Shown here in pieces: positions 60,786 to 64,000 of a stretch of DNA of 64,000 nt. Within the stretch, counting starts at the first letter, position 1; each line of letters begins with the position of its first letter. Both the position numbers and the translations under genes were made by a program. The notes below the pieces were generated by a model that was not told the DNA's origin, ran no database searches, and saw only the letters and a list, made by a program, of their open reading frames with translations. The DNA is from Gammaproteobacteria bacterium (GTDB taxonomy: Bacteria; Pseudomonadota; Gammaproteobacteria; Magnimaribacterales; AG-339-G14): NCBI GenBank assembly GCA_004213955.1, contig SGZL01000002.1, forward strand, positions 74,982 to 138,981, in the 5' to 3' direction.

Positions 60786-61389
60786 GCAATATTTAAGCAT
60801 TCTAGTAAATTCAATCTTTATAGAAAATATTGCTCTTTCTGTATTTCTTGGCATGTGTACTTTTATCGCTATTTCGAAAAAAATTGAGGCGGCGATTGGT
60901 TTGGGAATTGCTGTAATAGTAGTTATAGGAATTACTGTGCCTTTAAATAATCTTATCTACACATATGTCCTTAAGGAGGGCGCCTTGTCGTGGTTAGGTT
61001 ATCCTGAAGTTTCTTTAGAGTTTGTTGGGTTAATTAGTTACATAGGGATAATTGCAGCGGTTGTGCAAATCTTAGAAATGTTTTTAGACAAATATGTACC
61101 AGTGCTTTATAACGCTTTGGGAGTATTTCTTCCTTTAATAACAGTTAACTGCGCAATTTTAGGCGCTTCATTATTCATGGTTGAGAAAAGCTTAGCATTT
61201 GGGGAAAGCGTCGTTTATGGACTTGGAGCAGGTATTGGTTGGGCACTAGCAATTGCTATGCTTGCAGGCATAAGAGAAAAATTAAAATATAGTGACATTC
61301 CAGAAGGCCTCCAAGGATTAGGTATCACTTTCATTACAGTTGGATTGATGTCCTTCGGTTTTATGTCTTTCGGAGGAATTAGTTTGTAA
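60778..61389 (+). CDS. nqrE: Na+-translocating NADH:quinone reductase subunit E
   Basis: 203 aa; [53 protein letters not shown]. Confidence 0.97.
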   Translation: MLEQYLSILVNSIFIENIALSVFLGMCTFIAISKKIEAAIGLGIAVIVVIGITVPLNNLIYTYVLKEGALSWLGYPEVSLEFVGLISYIGIIAAVVQILEMFLDKYVPVLYNALGVFLPLITVNCAILGASLFMVEKSLAFGESVVYGLGAGIGWALAIAMLAGIREKLKYSDIPEGLQGLGITFITVGLMSFGFMSFGGISL

Positions 61390-62621
61390 TGGTCGATACT
61401 ATTGAAATAGTTTTAGGAATTGTTTCTTTTACGATAATCGTAAATTTAATGATTTTCGTGATTTTACTTGCAAGGTCCAGATTGGTTTCAACTGGAAACG
61501 TCACTGTGGAAATCAATGGCGATCCTGATAAAACTATTAGTGTTCCCGCCGGAGGTAAATTATTACAGACCTTAGCTGAACAAAACTTATTTTTGTCATC
61601 GGCTTGTGGCGGTGGAGGAACTTGTGCTCAGTGCAGGTGCCAAGTATTTGATGGAGGAGGCTCAATTTTATCTACTGAAGAGGCTCACTTTAATAACCGA
61701 GAAAAGAAAAATAACTGGCGTCTATCATGTCAGGTCCCTGTAAAAGGAGATATGAAAATTCAAGTGCCAGATGAAGTATTTGGCGTCAAACGTTGGGAAA
61801 CAACAGTTGTGTCTAACGAAAATGTTGCCACTTTCATAAAAGAGCTAGTTTTAAAATTACCAGACGGCGAAAACGTAGGATTTGATGCAGGTGGGTATGT
61901 GCAGATGGAGATTCCCCCTTACAAAGCTGATTACAAGTCCTTTAGCATTCAGGATATTTATAAAGGCGATTGGGAAAAATTTAAAGTTTTTGAAAACGTT
62001 TCTACTGTTGGAGTTCCAGTCATCAGAGCTTACTCTATGGCTAACTACCCAGAAGAAAAGGGTATTATGAAATTTAATATTAGAATTGCCTCACCACCAC
62101 CAGGAACAAGTTTTCCTCCTGGAGAGGCGTCTTCGTATTTATTTAATTTAAAATCGGGTGATAAGTTAACTATTTTCGGTCCTTTCGGTGAGTTCATGGC
62201 AAGAGAGACTCCTAATGAAATGGTATTTATTGGCGGCGGAGCAGGGATGGCTCCAATGAGATCTCATATTTTTGATCAGTTACTTAGATTAGATTCTTCA
62301 AGAAAGATAAGCTTTTGGTATGGAGCTCGTAGCTTAAAAGAGATGTTCTATGTTGATGATTTCAATAAACTTCAAGATCAGTACGAAAATTTCTCCTGGC
62401 ATGCTGCCTTATCAGATCCTCTCGACGACGATAATTGGGATGGAAAAACTGGCTTTATTCATCAAGTTCTATTGGAAAATTATTTGAAAGATCATCCTGC
62501 GCCTGAAGATTGTGAATATTATCTTTGTGGTCCTCCAATGATGATGGAAGCATGTTTCAAAATGCTTGACAGTCTTGGGGTCGAGCCTGAGAACATAATG
62601 TTCGATGACTTCGGTGGCTAG
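61389..62621 (+). CDS. nqrF: Na+-translocating NADH:quinone reductase subunit F
   Basis: 410 aa; 2Fe-2S motif [42 protein letters not shown]. Confidence 0.97.
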   Translation: MVDTIEIVLGIVSFTIIVNLMIFVILLARSRLVSTGNVTVEINGDPDKTISVPAGGKLLQTLAEQNLFLSSACGGGGTCAQCRCQVFDGGGSILSTEEAHFNNREKKNNWRLSCQVPVKGDMKIQVPDEVFGVKRWETTVVSNENVATFIKELVLKLPDGENVGFDAGGYVQMEIPPYKADYKSFSIQDIYKGDWEKFKVFENVSTVGVPVIRAYSMANYPEEKGIMKFNIRIASPPPGTSFPPGEASSYLFNLKSGDKLTIFGPFGEFMARETPNEMVFIGGGAGMAPMRSHIFDQLLRLDSSRKISFWYGARSLKEMFYVDDFNKLQDQYENFSWHAALSDPLDDDNWDGKTGFIHQVLLENYLKDHPAPEDCEYYLCGPPMMMEACFKMLDSLGVEPENIMFDDFGG

Positions 62622-63450
62622 ACTCTTATTCTTTACTCTTCTTTTATCCTCTTTTGTTGCTTGCTCAAATGTGAGCGATTCATATAGTTTTCAAGGAGAG
62701 GCATATGGAACTACTTGGCAAATAAAATTTTTTGATGATCAGGATCTATTGGATAAAGACGAGCTTGAGAGGAAAGTTAAAGAAGAATTAACAAGAATCG
62801 ATTCAATTTTCTCTCTTTACGATGAAGATTCTACAATAAGCAAAATTAATAAAAATAAGATTTTGAGTTGGAATAATCTGCCAGGTTATGAAGACTTTAA
62901 GGAATTGTCTAAAATTTCTAATGAAGTTGTAAATGACTCAAGTGGAAGTTATGAAGTTTTTTTAAACGGTAAGTGGGACTTTAATTCTATTGCCAAAGGA
63001 TATGCTGTAGATAGGCTATGTGACATATTAGAGTCTTACAATATAAAAAATTACATGGTTGAGATTGGTGGAGAAATTAGATTTTCTGGAAAAAAGCCAG
63101 ACGCATTTTGGAAATTTGCAATAATTGATCCCTCTTTGGAAAATAAGATATTTGATGAATTTTCAACTTCAATTCCTCTATCAATTGCTACCTCAGGTAA
63201 TTACAGAAATCCTGGACACATTGTTGATCCTGTTTTAAATATCTCCGTGAATTCTAATTTATTATCGGTTTCTGTCATCGACGAAACATCCACCGCAAAA
63301 GCAGACGCTTGGGCCACTGCTTTATTTGCTAATGAAAAAGATTGGTTTTATTTGGCACGTGATAAAAAAATTGCTGCCTTTTTTATTTTTGAAGAAGAGG
63401 GCAAGATAAATTCTTCGGCTTCTGAAAAATGGATAGAACTGTTAAAATAA
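62605..63450 (+). CDS. apbE: FAD:protein FMN transferase ApbE
   Basis: 281 aa lipoprotein (SSFVACSN lipobox); [35 protein letters not shown]-like [26 protein letters not shown]. Confidence 0.95.
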   Translation: MTSVARLLFFTLLLSSFVACSNVSDSYSFQGEAYGTTWQIKFFDDQDLLDKDELERKVKEELTRIDSIFSLYDEDSTISKINKNKILSWNNLPGYEDFKELSKISNEVVNDSSGSYEVFLNGKWDFNSIAKGYAVDRLCDILESYNIKNYMVEIGGEIRFSGKKPDAFWKFAIIDPSLENKIFDEFSTSIPLSIATSGNYRNPGHIVDPVLNISVNSNLLSVSVIDETSTAKADAWATALFANEKDWFYLARDKKIAAFFIFEEEGKINSSASEKWIELLK

Positions 63451-63454
63451 TCTA

Positions 63455-63613
63455 ATGGCAACAGTGATATTTTCCCTAATAGTCGTAGCTCTATCAATTG
63501 GAGGAATGGCAATAGGATTGATCTTAAAAAATAAACCTTTACAACCTAGTTGTGGTGGTATTTACCTTAATAAAGGCGATACTTGTGAAGTCTGTGGGAA
63601 AATAAAAGACTAA
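63455..63613 (+). CDS. nqrM: (Na+)-NQR maturation protein NqrM (not in ORF track)
   Basis: 52 aa reading MATVIFSLIVVALSIGGMAIGLILKNKPLQPSCGGIYLNKGDTCEVCGKIKD; TM helix plus Cys motif SCGG...CEVCG; directly after apbE. Confidence 0.92.
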   Translation: MATVIFSLIVVALSIGGMAIGLILKNKPLQPSCGGIYLNKGDTCEVCGKIKD

Positions 63614-63614
63614 A

Positions 63615-64000
63615 TCAAAATTGATTCATCGTATTATCTGCACCGCCTGCTTTAAGTGCATTATCTCCTGAAAAATACTCTTTATGAGTATCCCCAACAG
63701 TAGATCCAGCAAGGTCTTGGTGTTTTACCGATGACATCTCTCTTCTAATTTCTTGTCTTTGAATTTCTTTCACATAAGCTAACATACCTTTGTCTCCGAA
63801 GTATCCTTCTGTAAGGACAGCCGTTCCAAGCGCTGTTTCATGGTAGGTTGGTAAAGTAATCAAATGATGAAAAATACCTGCTTCTTTAGATGCATCTTTT
63901 TGAAAATTTTGAATAAGGCTATCTGCTTCGTGAGCTAATTCACTGTCATCAAATTTTTGATCCATAAGACCTCTAGGTTCTTTTTCAGGATTTGGATAAG
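63615..64000 (-). CDS. aceA: isocitrate lyase, C-terminal part (gene continues past window edge)
   Basis: GIFHHLITLPTYHETALGTAVLTEGYFGDKGMLAYVKEIQRQEIRREMSSVKHQDLAGSTVGDTHKEYFSGDNALKAGGADNTMNQF; the frame stays open to 64000 (YPNPEKEPRGLM upstream of the track start). Confidence 0.93.
   Translation of the reverse strand, partial: YPNPEKEPRGLMDQKFDDSELAHEADSLIQNFQKDASKEAGIFHHLITLPTYHETALGTAVLTEGYFGDKGMLAYVKEIQRQEIRREMSSVKHQDLAGSTVGDTHKEYFSGDNALKAGGADNTMNQF

Overview
This AT-rich, gene-dense bacterial chromosome window looks like a streamlined marine gammaproteobacterium. SAR86-like is my inference from composition and gene content and has not been tested. It is almost entirely core metabolism and envelope genes. 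I see no prophage, IS element, CRISPR array or obvious defence island. Main blocks, left to right: enoyl-CoA hydratase and dapE; malate synthase G (glcB) coupled to an amidohydrolase; an acyl-CoA dehydrogenase pair; tRNA-Gly; an SbmA/BacA-like transporter; dihydroorotase, amidase and an Atg22-like MFS protein; a stand-alone 5S-type carboxyltransferase; a TorF-like porin; trxB / ftsK-lolA-serS; tRNA-Ser and trpS; an envelope operon lolC/E-lolD-exbB-exbD-(msbA-lpxK fusion)-kdsB-murB; ETF-QO / etfBA-nfuA; sbcB, csiV, mfd; a second acyl-CoA dehydrogenase pair; long-form GAPDH; the complete nqrABCDEF-apbE-nqrM cluster; and the C-terminus of isocitrate lyase running off the right edge. The most interesting observations are: (1) a single ORF joining a full-length MsbA flippase to a full-length LpxK lipid A kinase; (2) a possible structured small RNA or leader (about 29.74-29.93 kb) with its own promoter, hairpins and terminator just upstream of trpS; (3) a single LolC/E-type permease next to LolD, in an operon lacking several usual neighbours; (4) two same-order acyl-CoA dehydrogenase pairs together with ETF/ETF-QO; (5) several small genes missed by the ORF track, including nqrM.
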